From the NCBI GenBank assembly GCA_964371405.1, contig CAYJLV010000013.1:1-64000 (forward strand): a DNA stretch of 64,000 nucleotides, read 5' to 3'. Below, piece by piece: positions 9,066-17,738 of the stretch. The stretch's first letter is position 1. Every line of letters begins with the position of its first letter. A program made the position numbers and the translations under genes. The notes beneath the pieces were generated by a model. It was given only the letters and a program-made list of their open reading frames with translations, was not told the DNA's origin and ran no database searches. This DNA is from JAMHWF01 sp964371405. Its GTDB lineage: Bacteria; Pseudomonadota; Gammaproteobacteria; Burkholderiales; Burkholderiaceae_C.

Positions 9066-9697
9066 ACGCGCAGCAGCTCGAACCACGCCGACGGCGGCGC
9101 CGCCTTCTCGATGCAGTCGTCGAAGCCGGCGGCGCGGGCATGATCCGTCCAGGTGTCCGTCAACTCGACGCCGCTCATCATCAGCAGCGTCAGCGCCCCG
9201 GCCGGATGCTCGGCGCGCAGCCGGCGCGCCACCTCCATGCCGCCCATGCCGCGCATGCGCAGATCGAGCAACGCGATGCGCGGCCGCCAGGCGCGCACGA
9301 TGTCGAGCGCCTGCTCACCGTCGGCCGCGGTGCGCACCTCGTAGCCCTCGGCTTCGAGCATCGCCGCGACGGCTTCGAGAAACAGCCGGTTGTCGTCGAC
9401 CAACAGCACGCGGCAGCCGGCGGCCGTCGGCCGTGGCGCGGTCGGCGCGGCGCCGCGCGGCGCGAGCCGGTCGATCAGTTGCGACAGGCGGTCGATCTGG
9501 CGCGCCATCACGGCGCGCGCCTCGTCCTTCACCGCATCACCCACCTGCGGCAGGCGCAACAGCTCGAGCGAGGTGCGCAGCGGCGACAGCGCATTGCGCA
9601 TCTCATGCGCGAGCTGCGAGCGCTCGTCGCGCGGCGGCGCCGCAGCGCCGTCAGACGACGACGGGTTCGGGTTCGAGCCGGATGCCGAATCGGCCAT
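9053..9697 (-). CDS. HisKA dimerisation domain plus receiver domain, no ATPase domain
   Basis: The 214-residue product combines parts of two-component systems in an unusual order. Residues 23-80 form a histidine-kinase dimerisation/phosphoacceptor helix pair with the H-box LAHEMRNALSPLRTSLELL (His31). Residues 95-210 form a CheY-like receiver: CRVLLVDDNRLF gives the acidic pair Asp101/102, ALLDLRM gives phospho-acceptor Asp145, MMSG the conserved Ser and CIEKAAP the lysine. There is no HATPase_c domain between or after them, and no sensor or DNA-binding domain. It may act as a phosphotransfer relay served by another kinase, or be a remnant of a hybrid kinase. The start lies 47 bases inside the 3' end of murB, suggesting coupling. 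Confidence 0.82.
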   Translation of the reverse strand: MADSASGSNPNPSSSDGAAAPPRDERSQLAHEMRNALSPLRTSLELLRLPQVGDAVKDEARAVMARQIDRLSQLIDRLAPRGAAPTAPRPTAAGCRVLLVDDNRLFLEAVAAMLEAEGYEVRTAADGEQALDIVRAWRPRIALLDLRMRGMGGMEVARRLRAEHPAGALTLLMMSGVELTDTWTDHARAAGFDDCIEKAAPPSAWFELLRVYAK

Positions 9698-10667
9698 ACA
9701 CGCTCTCCTGGATCGCGCGCGCCAGCGTGACGACTTCGGCGCCGCTCGCACCGCCGCGGTTGACGAGCACCAGCGCCTGTTTCTCGTAGACGCCGGCGCG
9801 GCCGATCGACTTGCCCTTCCAGCCGCAGGCGTCGATCAGCCAGCCGGCGGCGAGTTTGACCGAGCCGTCGGGCAGCGGGTAGTGCGCGATTCCGGGGTCG
9901 CGGCCGATGATGTCGCGGCACTGCTCGGGGCTGACGACCGGGTTCTTGAAGAAGGAGCCGACGTTGCCGATCTCGCGCGGGTCGGGCAGCTTGGCGCGGC
10001 GGATCGCGCAGACCCAGTCGAAGATGCAGCGCGCATCGGGCTCGTGGTTGCCGGTCTCGGCCATCCGGCGTTCGAGATCGAGGTAGCCGAGCACCGGCTC
10101 CCACGGCCTCGGCAGGCGCAGCCGCACGCGCGTGATCACGCTCTTGCCGGCGAGCGCGTGCTTGAACACGCTGTCGCGGTAGGCGAAGTGGCACATCGCC
10201 GGCGTGAGGGTCACGGTGCGGCCCGTCACGAGGTCGACGGCGTCGAGCGACTCGAAGCGCTGGGCCAGCTCGACGCCGTAGGCGCCGATGTTCTGCACCG
10301 GCGCCGCGCCGACCGTGCCCGGGATCAGCGCCAGGTTCTCCAGCCCCGGCCAGCCCTGCTCGAGCGTCCAGGCGACCAGTTCGTGCCAGGTCTCGCCGGC
10401 GCCGGCCTCGACGATCCAGGCGTCGGAGCGCTCCTCGACGAGCCGGCGCCCGCGGACCTCGACCTTGACGACGAGCGGCGCGACATCGCGCGTCAGGATC
10501 ACGTTGCTGCCGCCGCCGAGGATGAACTTGTCGGCGCGGCCGAACTCCGGGTGGTCGACGACCTGGCGCACCGCCGCCTCGCTCGCGACGCGCACGAGCT
10601 GCCGCGCCACGGCCGGCAATCCGAACGTATTCAGTGCTTTCAGGCTCACGCCCGCCTCGACTTGCAT
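9651..10667 (-). CDS. murB: UDP-N-acetylenolpyruvoylglucosamine reductase
   Basis: FAD- and NADPH-dependent reduction of UDP-GlcNAc-enolpyruvate to UDP-MurNAc, an early cytosolic peptidoglycan step. The 338-residue product has the FAD-binding segments FILGGGSNVILT and IPGTVGAAPVQNIGAYG, the type I MurB loop CHFAYRDSVFKH, GNVGSFFKNPVVS with the catalytic serine and a conserved glutamate near the C-terminus. The start MQVEAGVSLKALNTFG is chosen because it opens the family-conserved region; it lies 40 bases from the divergent yajQ. Confidence 0.96.
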   Translation of the reverse strand: MQVEAGVSLKALNTFGLPAVARQLVRVASEAAVRQVVDHPEFGRADKFILGGGSNVILTRDVAPLVVKVEVRGRRLVEERSDAWIVEAGAGETWHELVAWTLEQGWPGLENLALIPGTVGAAPVQNIGAYGVELAQRFESLDAVDLVTGRTVTLTPAMCHFAYRDSVFKHALAGKSVITRVRLRLPRPWEPVLGYLDLERRMAETGNHEPDARCIFDWVCAIRRAKLPDPREIGNVGSFFKNPVVSPEQCRDIIGRDPGIAHYPLPDGSVKLAAGWLIDACGWKGKSIGRAGVYEKQALVLVNRGGASGAEVVTLARAIQESVYGRFGIRLEPEPVVV

Positions 10668-10707
10668 GCGACAATTTTCGCCGATCCCCGATCCCCTGCC
10701 GCACGCC

Positions 10708-11211
10708 ATGCCCAGCTTCGACACCGTGCTCGAGCCCAACCTCGTCGAGGTGCGCAACGCCGTCGACCAGTGCAACAAGGAAGTCGGCACGCGCTTCGAC
10801 TTCAAGGGCAGCGCTGCGCAGGTCGAACTCGCCGACAAGGGCGCCGGCAAGCGCGAGCTGACGCTGCACGCCGACAGCGAGTTCCAGATCGGCCAGGTGC
10901 GCGACATCCTGCTGGCCAAGATGACCAGGCGCAGCGTCGATGTGCGCTTCCTCGATTTCGGCGCGAAGATCGAACGGGCCGGCGGCGACAAGGTGCGCCA
11001 GCTCGTCGTCGTCAAGAGCGGCATCGACGCCGAGACCGGCAGGAAGATCCAGACGCTGCTCAAGCAGAGCAAGCTCAAGGTGCAGGGTGCGATCCAGGGC
11101 GACGCGGTGCGCGTCTCGGGCGCCAAGCGCGACGACCTGCAGGCAGCGATCGCGCTGCTGCGCAAGGAGATCGCCGACCTGCCGCTGAGCTTCACGAACT
11201 TCCGCGACTGA
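10708..11211 (+). CDS. yajQ: YajQ family nucleotide-binding protein
   Basis: A 167-residue DUF520 protein with two RNP-like alpha/beta halves. Family landmarks MPSFDTVLEPNLVEVRNAVD, RFDFKGSAAQVEL and the C-terminal LPLSFTNFRD are clear. Some homologues bind tRNA/GTP and one was reported as a cyclic-di-GMP effector; function here is not fixed by the sequence. The stop overlaps the next ATG by one base. Confidence 0.94.
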   Translation: MPSFDTVLEPNLVEVRNAVDQCNKEVGTRFDFKGSAAQVELADKGAGKRELTLHADSEFQIGQVRDILLAKMTRRSVDVRFLDFGAKIERAGGDKVRQLVVVKSGIDAETGRKIQTLLKQSKLKVQGAIQGDAVRVSGAKRDDLQAAIALLRKEIADLPLSFTNFRD

Positions 11212-11870
11212 TGAGGCCTGCCTTCATCGTTGCCGCCGCGGCCCTCTTCGCCTGCGCTGCCGCCATCGCGCAGCCCGCCGCGCCGGCGCGCCGCATCACC
11301 TTCAACGGCACGATGGGCGACAAGGCGCTGCTCGTCATCGACGGCCAGCCGCGCACGCTGGCGCCGGGGGCGAGCCACCAGGGCGTCAAGTTGCTCGGTG
11401 TCACGAACGGCGACGCCGACGTGACGATCGACGGCCGGCGCGCGCTGCTGCGCATCGGTGCCGAGCAGGTCAGCCTCGGCGCGGCGCCGCGAGCCGGCGC
11501 CGGTTCGCAGATCGTGCTGACGGCCGATCTCGGCGGCCATTTCGTCACGCTGGGCAGCATCAACGGCCGCAGCGTGAGCCTGCTGGTCGACACCGGCGCG
11601 TCGATGGTGTCGATGAGCCAGGCCGACGCCGATCGCCTCGGCGTCGAACACCGCAAAGGCCGACGCGGCACGGTGCAGACGGCCAACGGCCCGGTGCCGG
11701 CGACGCAGGTGACGCTGTCGCAGGTGCGCATCGGCGAGGTCGACGTCTACAACGTCGACGCCCTCGTGCTGCCGACGGCGATGCCGCACATCCTGCTCGG
11801 CAACAGCTACCTGACACGCTTCCAGATGCGGCGCGAGAACGACCGCCTGACGCTCGACAAGCGCCTCTGA
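11211..11870 (+). CDS. exported retropepsin-like clan AA aspartic protease
   Basis: A 219-residue protein with a Sec signal peptide (MRPAFIVAAAALFACAAAIA, cleavage near residue 20). The N-terminal half is a small beta domain with GVKLLGVTNGDADVTIDG; the C-terminal half from about residue 100 is a retropepsin-like fold with the catalytic motif LLVDTGASMVSMS, a flap-like GTVQTANGPVPATQV and the C-terminal HILLGNSYLTRFQMRRE. This matches the TIGR02281 single-domain bacterial aspartic protease group; substrates are unknown. It follows yajQ by a TGATG overlap and ends directly against the convergent lipoprotein gene. Confidence 0.88.
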   Translation: MRPAFIVAAAALFACAAAIAQPAAPARRITFNGTMGDKALLVIDGQPRTLAPGASHQGVKLLGVTNGDADVTIDGRRALLRIGAEQVSLGAAPRAGAGSQIVLTADLGGHFVTLGSINGRSVSLLVDTGASMVSMSQADADRLGVEHRKGRRGTVQTANGPVPATQVTLSQVRIGEVDVYNVDALVLPTAMPHILLGNSYLTRFQMRRENDRLTLDKRL

Positions 11871-12491
11871 TCAGCGCGGCGCCGCCTGCACCAGCGGCGC
11901 GACCTGCTGCGCCAGCGCGCCGAGCAGCTCCGACAGCGCCTGGGCGTGGCCCGGCGCACTGTCGGCAGCAGCCACGATCGAAAACGCGAGTTCGCGCGCA
12001 TCGAGCGTGCGCGGCACGGCGCCCGCCGTCGCGAGCACGATGCGGGCGCGCGCGTCGAGGCGTCGCGTCGAGCGCAGGTAGTCGAGCGGCGCGAGCTCGA
12101 CCTGCAGGTTCAGCTCCGGCGCAAGGTCGGCGCAGGCGGCGTCGCACACCGTCCAGCCCGGCAGCCGCTGGCGCAGCGCGGCGGCGAACTCGCGCATCAC
12201 CGCGACCTCGATCCGCTCGGCCCAGAAGGTGTGCGGCCATTCGGCCAGCGTGCTTGCATCGGCTCGATAGCGCACGCGCCGCGCGACGAGGTATTCGGGG
12301 ATCGCGATGCGGCGCAGCGCCAGCACGCGCGGCGGCGGCACGGCGGCCGCCACCACTGGCGCTGCCGGCGCTGCCGCCCCCGCCCCCGCCAGCGCCGGCA
12401 GCGCGAGCAGCACCGGCGGCGGCGCCGGGCTCGCGCAGCCGGCGAGCAATACGACGAGCGACAGCGCGGCGACGCAAGTGAATCGGCTCAT
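11871..12491 (-). CDS. ABC-transport auxiliary lipoprotein of the Mla-type system
   Basis: A 206-residue predicted lipoprotein: signal MSRFTCVAALSLVVLLAGC with the lipobox LAGC, then an alanine/proline-rich linker and a PqiC/ABC_trans_aux-like domain (RRIAIPEYLVARRVRYRADA, AEWPHTFWAERIE). Such lipoproteins accompany MCE-domain ABC systems and are thought to sit at the inner leaflet of the outer membrane or bridge the periplasm. It is the last gene of a minus-strand operon and starts inside the mlaD stop (ATGA overlap). It takes the place of MlaC/MlaB in this four-gene variant. Confidence 0.86.
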   Translation of the reverse strand: MSRFTCVAALSLVVLLAGCASPAPPPVLLALPALAGAGAAAPAAPVVAAAVPPPRVLALRRIAIPEYLVARRVRYRADASTLAEWPHTFWAERIEVAVMREFAAALRQRLPGWTVCDAACADLAPELNLQVELAPLDYLRSTRRLDARARIVLATAGAVPRTLDARELAFSIVAAADSAPGHAQALSELLGALAQQVAPLVQAAPR

Positions 12492-13474
12492 GGTCGGTTG
12501 GTCCCGAAGATGATCGCGTTGGGGCGTTCTTCCAGCACTTCGCTCCAGTCGCGCAGGCCGCGCGCCGCCTGCGCGAGGTCGCGCACCGCGGCGTCGAGGT
12601 CGCCGCGCAGCGGCGCGCCGGGCGCCGTCAGCTCGGCGACGCGCGTCATGGCGATGCGTGCGGCGTCTGCCGCCTCGCGCGCACTGGCCAGCGTGCGCTG
12701 CAGCTCGGGCTGGGCGGCGGTGACGGTGTCGCGCGCCGCTTCCGACAACTGCGCGATGGCGCCGAGCGTCGTCGTCGCGCTGCCCTGCAGTTCGCGGATC
12801 GCCGTATCGGCGACGGCCAGCGTCGCGCGCGCCTGCGCGCTCGTCTGCGCCAGTTCCTGCGTCGCGCCGCCGAGCGTTGCCTGCGCGCCGTCGAGCGTGC
12901 GCTGCACCGAGACCAGCGTCTTGCGCAGGTCGCCGACGGCGCCGCGCAGTTCCTGCACCGTCTCGCGCAGCGGCAGTTCTGCCACCTGGTCGATCAGCGC
13001 ACCGAAGCGGTCGGCAAGCGCCGGAACCTCGGGCTCGCCGGCCTCGCCGACAAGCGTGGCCGGCGTCTCGGGTGCGAAGTCGAGCTCGATCGACTTCTGG
13101 CCGGTGACGAAGCTCTGCGCGACCAGCCGCGCGCGCAGCCCGCGCTGCACCAGCATCGGCAGATCGAGCGGCGGCGGTGCGGTGCCGTGGTTGAAGCGCA
13201 GCGCGTCGGTGCGCAGCCGCACCCAGACCGGGATGCGCGCACGCAGCGAGCGGCTGTCGAGTTCGATGCCGATGTCGTCGACCTGCCCCACCGCGACGCC
13301 GCGGAACGTGACCGGCGCGCCGAGGTACAGGCCGCTGACGCTGCCCTGAAAGTACATCACCGCCTTGTACTGCTTCGTGAACAAGGTATTGCCCGACATC
13401 CACAGGATGCCGGTGACGATCAGCACCAGCGCGAGCAGCAGGAAGGCGCCGATCAGCAATGCGTTCTTCTTCAC
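12488..13474 (-). CDS. mlaD: MCE-domain (MlaD-like) lipid transport protein
   Basis: Periplasmic, membrane-anchored substrate-binding component of an Mla-type retrograde phospholipid ABC system. The 328-residue product has one N-terminal transmembrane helix (residues 5-27, ALLIGAFLLLALVLIVTGIL), a single MCE domain (YFQGSVSGLYLGAPVTFRGV through about residue 120) and a long alpha-helical C-terminal region rich in Ala, Thr and Gln that is probably coiled coil. It overlaps mlaF upstream (13471-13474) and the lipoprotein gene downstream by ATGA. Confidence 0.9.
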   Translation of the reverse strand: MKKNALLIGAFLLLALVLIVTGILWMSGNTLFTKQYKAVMYFQGSVSGLYLGAPVTFRGVAVGQVDDIGIELDSRSLRARIPVWVRLRTDALRFNHGTAPPPLDLPMLVQRGLRARLVAQSFVTGQKSIELDFAPETPATLVGEAGEPEVPALADRFGALIDQVAELPLRETVQELRGAVGDLRKTLVSVQRTLDGAQATLGGATQELAQTSAQARATLAVADTAIRELQGSATTTLGAIAQLSEAARDTVTAAQPELQRTLASAREAADAARIAMTRVAELTAPGAPLRGDLDAAVRDLAQAARGLRDWSEVLEERPNAIIFGTNRP

Positions 13475-14238
13475 GCAGCACCCACTTCCGCGCCCGCTGG
13501 CGCTTCACGGTGCAGGAACGCGCGCACTGTCGGATGCTGCGGGTTCTCGTACAGCGCGCGCGGGCTGCCGCGCGCCACCGGCGCGTGGCTGTCGCCGTCG
13601 AGGAAGATGCCGTCGTCGCAGATCGCCAGCAGGCTGGGCAGCTCGTGGCTGACGAGCACGATCGCCGCGCCGGTGCGGTCGCGCAGCGAGACGATCAGTT
13701 CGTCCAGGCGCAGCGAGCTGATCGGGTCGAGCCCGGCCGACGGCTCGTCGAGGTAGAGCAGCGGCGCCTCGGCGGCGATGGCGCGCGCCAGGCCGGCGCG
13801 CTTCTTCATGCCGCCGCTCAGGTCGGCCGGCATATAGGCGGCGAACTCGGCGAGGCCGACCCAGCCGAGCACTTCACGCGCGCGGTGCTCGCGTTGCGCA
13901 GCGTCGAGGCGGGTGTGCAGTTCGAGCGGCAAGCAGACATTCTCCATCAGGCTCATCGACGACCACAGCGCGGCGCTCTGGAACAGCATGCCGAAGCCGG
14001 CGCGCAGCCGGTTGCGCGTCGCTTCGTCGCTGGCCCAGTAGTCGACGCCGTCATACAGCACGTGCCCGGCCGCCGGCTCGAGCAGCCCGATCAGGCACTT
14101 CAGCAGGCTGCTCTTGCCGCAACCGCTGCCTCCCATCACCGCGAAGATCGTACCGCGCTCGACGCCGAACGACACGCCGCGCTGCACGAGGCGCTCGCCG
14201 TAGCGGATCTCGAGATCCTGAACTTCGAGCAGCGCCAT
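13471..14238 (-). CDS. mlaF: ABC transporter ATPase (MlaF-like)
   Basis: Cytosolic ATPase of the Mla-type lipid transporter, 255 residues. Walker A GGSGCGKSS, Q-loop FQSAALWSSMSLMENV, signature LSGGMKKRAGLARAI and Walker B LLYLDEPSAGLDP are intact; the LSGGMKKR form of the signature is typical of MlaF and plant TGD3. It lies between mlaE (5-base gap) and mlaD (4-base overlap). Confidence 0.94.
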   Translation of the reverse strand: MALLEVQDLEIRYGERLVQRGVSFGVERGTIFAVMGGSGCGKSSLLKCLIGLLEPAAGHVLYDGVDYWASDEATRNRLRAGFGMLFQSAALWSSMSLMENVCLPLELHTRLDAAQREHRAREVLGWVGLAEFAAYMPADLSGGMKKRAGLARAIAAEAPLLYLDEPSAGLDPISSLRLDELIVSLRDRTGAAIVLVSHELPSLLAICDDGIFLDGDSHAPVARGSPRALYENPQHPTVRAFLHREAPAGAEVGAA

Positions 14239-14243
14239 CGCCG

Positions 14244-15008
14244 TCAGATCCCGAGCGCGTCGGCGCAGACGGCGAACACGGCATCGATCACGATCACGGC
14301 GACGATGCTGACGACGACCGCCCGCGTCGTCGCGATGCCGACGCCGGCGGCGTCGCGGCGCGCCGTCAGGCCGAAATAGCAGCCGGTGACCGCGACCATC
14401 GCGCCGAACACGATCGACTTCGCGAGGCCGAGGCCGATATGCGTCCACGACAGGGCGTCGACGGTGCGGTCCATGTAGGCCGCGGGCGCCAGGTCGAGCA
14501 TGCCGGCGGCCACCAGCATGCCGCCGATGAGCCCGGTCACGCAGGCATAGACGTAGAGCAGCGGCATGATGGCGAACAGCGCCAGCACGCGCGGCAGCAC
14601 GAGGAAGTCGACGGCGTTGAGCCCCAGGACCTCGAGCGCATCGACCTCCTCGTTGGTCTGCATCGTCGCCAGCTCGGCGGCGAAGGCGGCGCCGGTGCGC
14701 CCGGCGATCACCACGGCCGTGATGATCGCCGCCATCTCGCGCGACACGGCGATCGCGACGAGGTCTGCCACGTAGATGCCGGCGCCGAACTTGATCAGCT
14801 GCACCGCGCCGACGAACGCCAGGATCGCGCCGACCAGCACGTTGACGATGGTGACGATGGGCACGGCGCGCGCGCTGCAGTCGGCCGCGATGCGGGCGAA
14901 GTCCTGCCCACGAAAGCGCCAGCGCGCCGGGAAGCCCGACAGCGCCGACAGCACGACCTGGCCGAGGAAGGCAACTTGGCGCAGCGGCAGGAGCGACGTG
15001 AGCTGCAT
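14244..15008 (-). CDS. mlaE: ABC transporter permease (MlaE-like)
   Basis: Inner-membrane permease of the Mla-type system, 254 residues, with about five to six hydrophobic segments. The MlaE signature is present: VSREMAAIITAVVIAGRTGA and ELATMQTNEEVDALEVLGLN, then LVLPRVLALFAIMPLLYVYA. Together with mlaF, mlaD and the lipoprotein it forms a complete ABC unit of the kind that keeps outer-membrane lipid asymmetry or exports solvents/lipids. Confidence 0.93.
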   Translation of the reverse strand: MQLTSLLPLRQVAFLGQVVLSALSGFPARWRFRGQDFARIAADCSARAVPIVTIVNVLVGAILAFVGAVQLIKFGAGIYVADLVAIAVSREMAAIITAVVIAGRTGAAFAAELATMQTNEEVDALEVLGLNAVDFLVLPRVLALFAIMPLLYVYACVTGLIGGMLVAAGMLDLAPAAYMDRTVDALSWTHIGLGLAKSIVFGAMVAVTGCYFGLTARRDAAGVGIATTRAVVVSIVAVIVIDAVFAVCADALGI

Positions 15009-15023
15009 CGCGCGCCGGCCGGT

Positions 15024-15305
15024 TCAATGCGGCTTGCGCGGCCGGCGCAACGACTCCGGCGTGTAGACGTTGCCGTCGCGATCGACGCCCTGCGCGCGGC
15101 GGATCGCCGCATCGGCGGCCTGCTCGGCCTGCCGGCGGCTTGCGCGCCGGCGCGCGAGGCGCCGCGGCAGCGTGCGCAGTGCGTCGGCGAAAGCATGCCA
15201 CGCGGCGTCGAAACGCCGGCGGCGGCGCGCGCCCAGCGCCAGGCGCAGCAGCATCACGACGCAGGCGGCGACGACCAGGGCGGCGAGGATCTTGTCTGCA
15301 GACAT
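15024..15305 (-). CDS. small membrane-anchored basic protein, unknown function
   Basis: A 93-residue protein I do not recognise. It has one N-terminal transmembrane helix (residues 6-24) followed by a very arginine-rich cytosolic helix (RRLARRRASRRQAEQAADAA) and the end GNVYTPESLRRPRKPH. It is the first gene of the mlaE-F-D-lipoprotein run, 15 bases upstream of mlaE, so it may be a small partner of that system. Start MSADKILAAL is the only suitable ATG. Confidence 0.6.
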   Translation of the reverse strand: MSADKILAALVVAACVVMLLRLALGARRRRRFDAAWHAFADALRTLPRRLARRRASRRQAEQAADAAIRRAQGVDRDGNVYTPESLRRPRKPH

Positions 15306-15429
15306 GGCAGGGCGATTGTGCGTCAGCGCCGCGCGCCGCGCAGCGCCACGTCGCCGCAGCGACAACCCGTGCCGCACGGTCGTGCTAAAACCGCAGGCGC
15401 GGGCCGCCGCAGTACCGGAGACGATGACG

Positions 15430-16608
15430 ATGGACCTGAACTTCACGCCGGAGGAACTGGCGTTCCGCGGCGAAATCCGTTCCTGGGTGGCCGAGAACCT
15501 GCCCAAGGACATCGCCCACAAGGTGCACAACGCGCTGCGCCTGACACGCGACGACCTGCAGCGCTGGGCGCGCATCCTCGGCAAGAAGGGCTGGCACGGC
15601 TGGGCCTGGCCCAAGCAGTTCGGCGGCCCGGGCTGGAACGCCGTGCAGCGCCACTTGTTCGAGGAGGAATGCGCCCTCGCCGGCGCACCGCGCATCGTGC
15701 CGTTCGGCCCCGTGATGGTCGCGCCGGTGATCATGGCCTTCGGCTCGGCCGAGCAGCAGCGCCGCCACCTGCCCGGCATCATGAGCGGCGACGTGTGGTG
15801 GAGCCAGGGCTACAGCGAGCCGGGCGCCGGCTCCGACCTCGCGTCGCTGAAGACGCGCGCCGAGCGCCGCGGCGACTACTACGTCGTCAACGGTCAGAAG
15901 ACGTGGACCACGCTGGCGCAGTACGGCGACTGGATCTTCTGTCTGGTGCGCACCAGCACCGAGGGCAAGCCGCAGACCGGGATCTCGTTCCTGCTGATCG
16001 ACATGAGGAGCCCGGGCGTCAACGTGCGCCCGATCGTGATGCTCGACGGCGAGCCCGAGGTCAACGAGGTGTTCTTCGACAACGTCGAGGTGCCGGCCGA
16101 CAACCTCGTCGGCGAGGAGAACAAGGGCTGGACCTACGCCAAGTACCTGCTGTCGCACGAGCGCACCAACATCGCCGACGTGAACCGCGCCAAGCGCGAG
16201 CTCGAGCGCCTCAAGCGCATCGCCAGGGCCGAAGGCGTGTGGGACGACGTGCGCTTTCGCGACCAGATCGCGCTGCTCGAAGTCGATGTCGTCGCGCTCG
16301 AGATGATGGTGCTGCGCGTGCTGTCGGGCGAGCGCAGCGGCAAGCACAGCCTCGACGTCGCCGGCCTGCTGAAGATCCGCGGCAGCGAGATCTCGCAGCG
16401 ATACACCGAGCTGATGATGCTCGCCGCCGGCCCCTATGCCGCGCCGTTGCGCCAGGAGGCGATGGAGGCCGGCTGGCAGGGCGAGCACGTCGGCGCCGCG
16501 CATCTGGCGCCGCTCACGGGCAGCTACTTCAACATGCGCAAGACGACGATCTACGGCGGGTCGAACGAAGTGCAAAGAAACATCGTCGCGCAAACCGTGC
16601 TCGGCTGA
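15430..16608 (+). CDS. acyl-CoA dehydrogenase, large subunit of a probable heteromeric pair
   Basis: FAD-dependent acyl-CoA dehydrogenase fold, 392 residues: N-terminal helical domain (FTPEELAFRGEIRSWVAENL), FAD/substrate segment WWSQGYSEPGAGSDLASLKT and TWTTLAQYGDWIFCLVRT, and C-terminal helical domain ending RKTTIYGGSNEVQRNIVAQT. In ordinary acyl-CoA dehydrogenases the catalytic base lies in a YEGT motif; here that position is glycine (IYGGSNE). That is typical of alpha2-beta2 dehydrogenases (steroid side-chain type FadE pairs) in which the two subunits share active sites. ATG 15430 is preferred over 15424 because GGAG (15417-15420) is then 9 bases away. A second dehydrogenase gene follows after 11 bases. 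Confidence 0.9.
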   Translation: MDLNFTPEELAFRGEIRSWVAENLPKDIAHKVHNALRLTRDDLQRWARILGKKGWHGWAWPKQFGGPGWNAVQRHLFEEECALAGAPRIVPFGPVMVAPVIMAFGSAEQQRRHLPGIMSGDVWWSQGYSEPGAGSDLASLKTRAERRGDYYVVNGQKTWTTLAQYGDWIFCLVRTSTEGKPQTGISFLLIDMRSPGVNVRPIVMLDGEPEVNEVFFDNVEVPADNLVGEENKGWTYAKYLLSHERTNIADVNRAKRELERLKRIARAEGVWDDVRFRDQIALLEVDVVALEMMVLRVLSGERSGKHSLDVAGLLKIRGSEISQRYTELMMLAAGPYAAPLRQEAMEAGWQGEHVGAAHLAPLTGSYFNMRKTTIYGGSNEVQRNIVAQTVLG

Positions 16609-16619
16609 GGATCACGCTC

Positions 16620-17738
16620 ATGGACTTCGATTTCACCGACGACCAGGTCTCGCTGCGCGAAGCGGTGCAGCGCTGGGTCGACAAGGGCTTCTCGTTCGAG
16701 CGCCGCCACGCCATCGCCAAGGCGGGCGGGCGCACGCGCGAGGTGTATGCCGAACTCGGCGGGCTGGGCCTCGCCGGGCTCGCCGTGCCCGAGTCGCACG
16801 GCGGCATGGGCTTCGGGCCGGTCGAGGCGATGGTGGTGATGGAAGAGCTCGGCCGCGGCCTTGTCAACGCACCCTATGCGCAGGGTGCACTGATCGCACC
16901 GGCGCTGCTCGCCGCGGCGCCCGGGGCGCTGCGAAAGCAGTGGATGCCGAAGATCGCCGACGCGTCGGCGCTCGTCGTGCTGGCGCACCAGGAGCGCGCC
17001 GCGCGCTACCGCCTCGACCTGGTCGCCACGCGCGCGGCGCCGGCCGGCGGCGGCGCCTGGACGCTGGACGGCGCCAAGAGCGTCGTGCCGGCGGGCGACG
17101 AGGCCGATGCCTGGATCGTGCCGGCGAACACCGGCAACGGCATCCACTTGTTCCTCGTCGAGCGCGGCGCGCGCGGGCTCGGCGTGACGGGCTATCCGAC
17201 GCAGGACGGCGCGCGCGCCGCCGAGCTGAAGCTCGAGGCGACGCCGGCCGCGCTGATCGCCGAGGACGGCGTCGCCCAGCTCGAGCGCGGCGTCGATATC
17301 GGCATCGCCGCCGCCTGCGCCGAAGGCGTCGGCCTGATGGACCGCCTGCTCCAGCTCACCGCCGAATACCTGAACACGCGCAAGCAGTTCGGCGTGCCGA
17401 TCGCCAGCTTCCAGGCGCTGCGCCACCGCATCGCCGACGCCAAGATGGAGCTCGAACTCGGCCGCTCGATGAGCTACTACGCCACGCTCAAGCTCGGCGA
17501 AGCCGCCGACGCGCGGCGGCGCGCGCTGTCGCAGGCCAAGGTGCAGCTCGGCCGCAGCATGCGCTACGCCGGCCAGCAGTGCATCCAGCTGCACGGCGGC
17601 ATCGGCGTCACCGACGAGTACATCGGCAGTCACTACTTCAAGCGCCTGACGCTGCTCGAGACGACGTTTGGCGACACGCTGCACCACCTGGGCGAAGTGT
17701 CGGCGCGCATGCAGGCGTCGGCCGGCGTGTTCGCCTGA
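16620..17738 (+). CDS. acyl-CoA dehydrogenase, small subunit of a probable heteromeric pair
   Basis: A second, more divergent acyl-CoA dehydrogenase of 372 residues. N-terminal DFTDDQVSLREAVQRWVDKG, GGLGLAGLAVPESHGGMGF and the C-terminal helical part QQCIQLHGGIGVTDEYIGSH are recognisable. The middle-domain FAD motif is weak (LAHQERAARYRLD in place of the usual TEPxAGSD), and the C-terminus (FKRLTLLETTFGDTLHHLG) has no YEGT-like catalytic motif. The mix of defects is complementary to the upstream gene, supporting one heteromeric enzyme. The stop overlaps the cytochrome c start (TGATG). The substrate is unknown; CoA esters from lipid, steroid or aromatic breakdown are possible. Confidence 0.88.
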   Translation: MDFDFTDDQVSLREAVQRWVDKGFSFERRHAIAKAGGRTREVYAELGGLGLAGLAVPESHGGMGFGPVEAMVVMEELGRGLVNAPYAQGALIAPALLAAAPGALRKQWMPKIADASALVVLAHQERAARYRLDLVATRAAPAGGGAWTLDGAKSVVPAGDEADAWIVPANTGNGIHLFLVERGARGLGVTGYPTQDGARAAELKLEATPAALIAEDGVAQLERGVDIGIAAACAEGVGLMDRLLQLTAEYLNTRKQFGVPIASFQALRHRIADAKMELELGRSMSYYATLKLGEAADARRRALSQAKVQLGRSMRYAGQQCIQLHGGIGVTDEYIGSHYFKRLTLLETTFGDTLHHLGEVSARMQASAGVFA

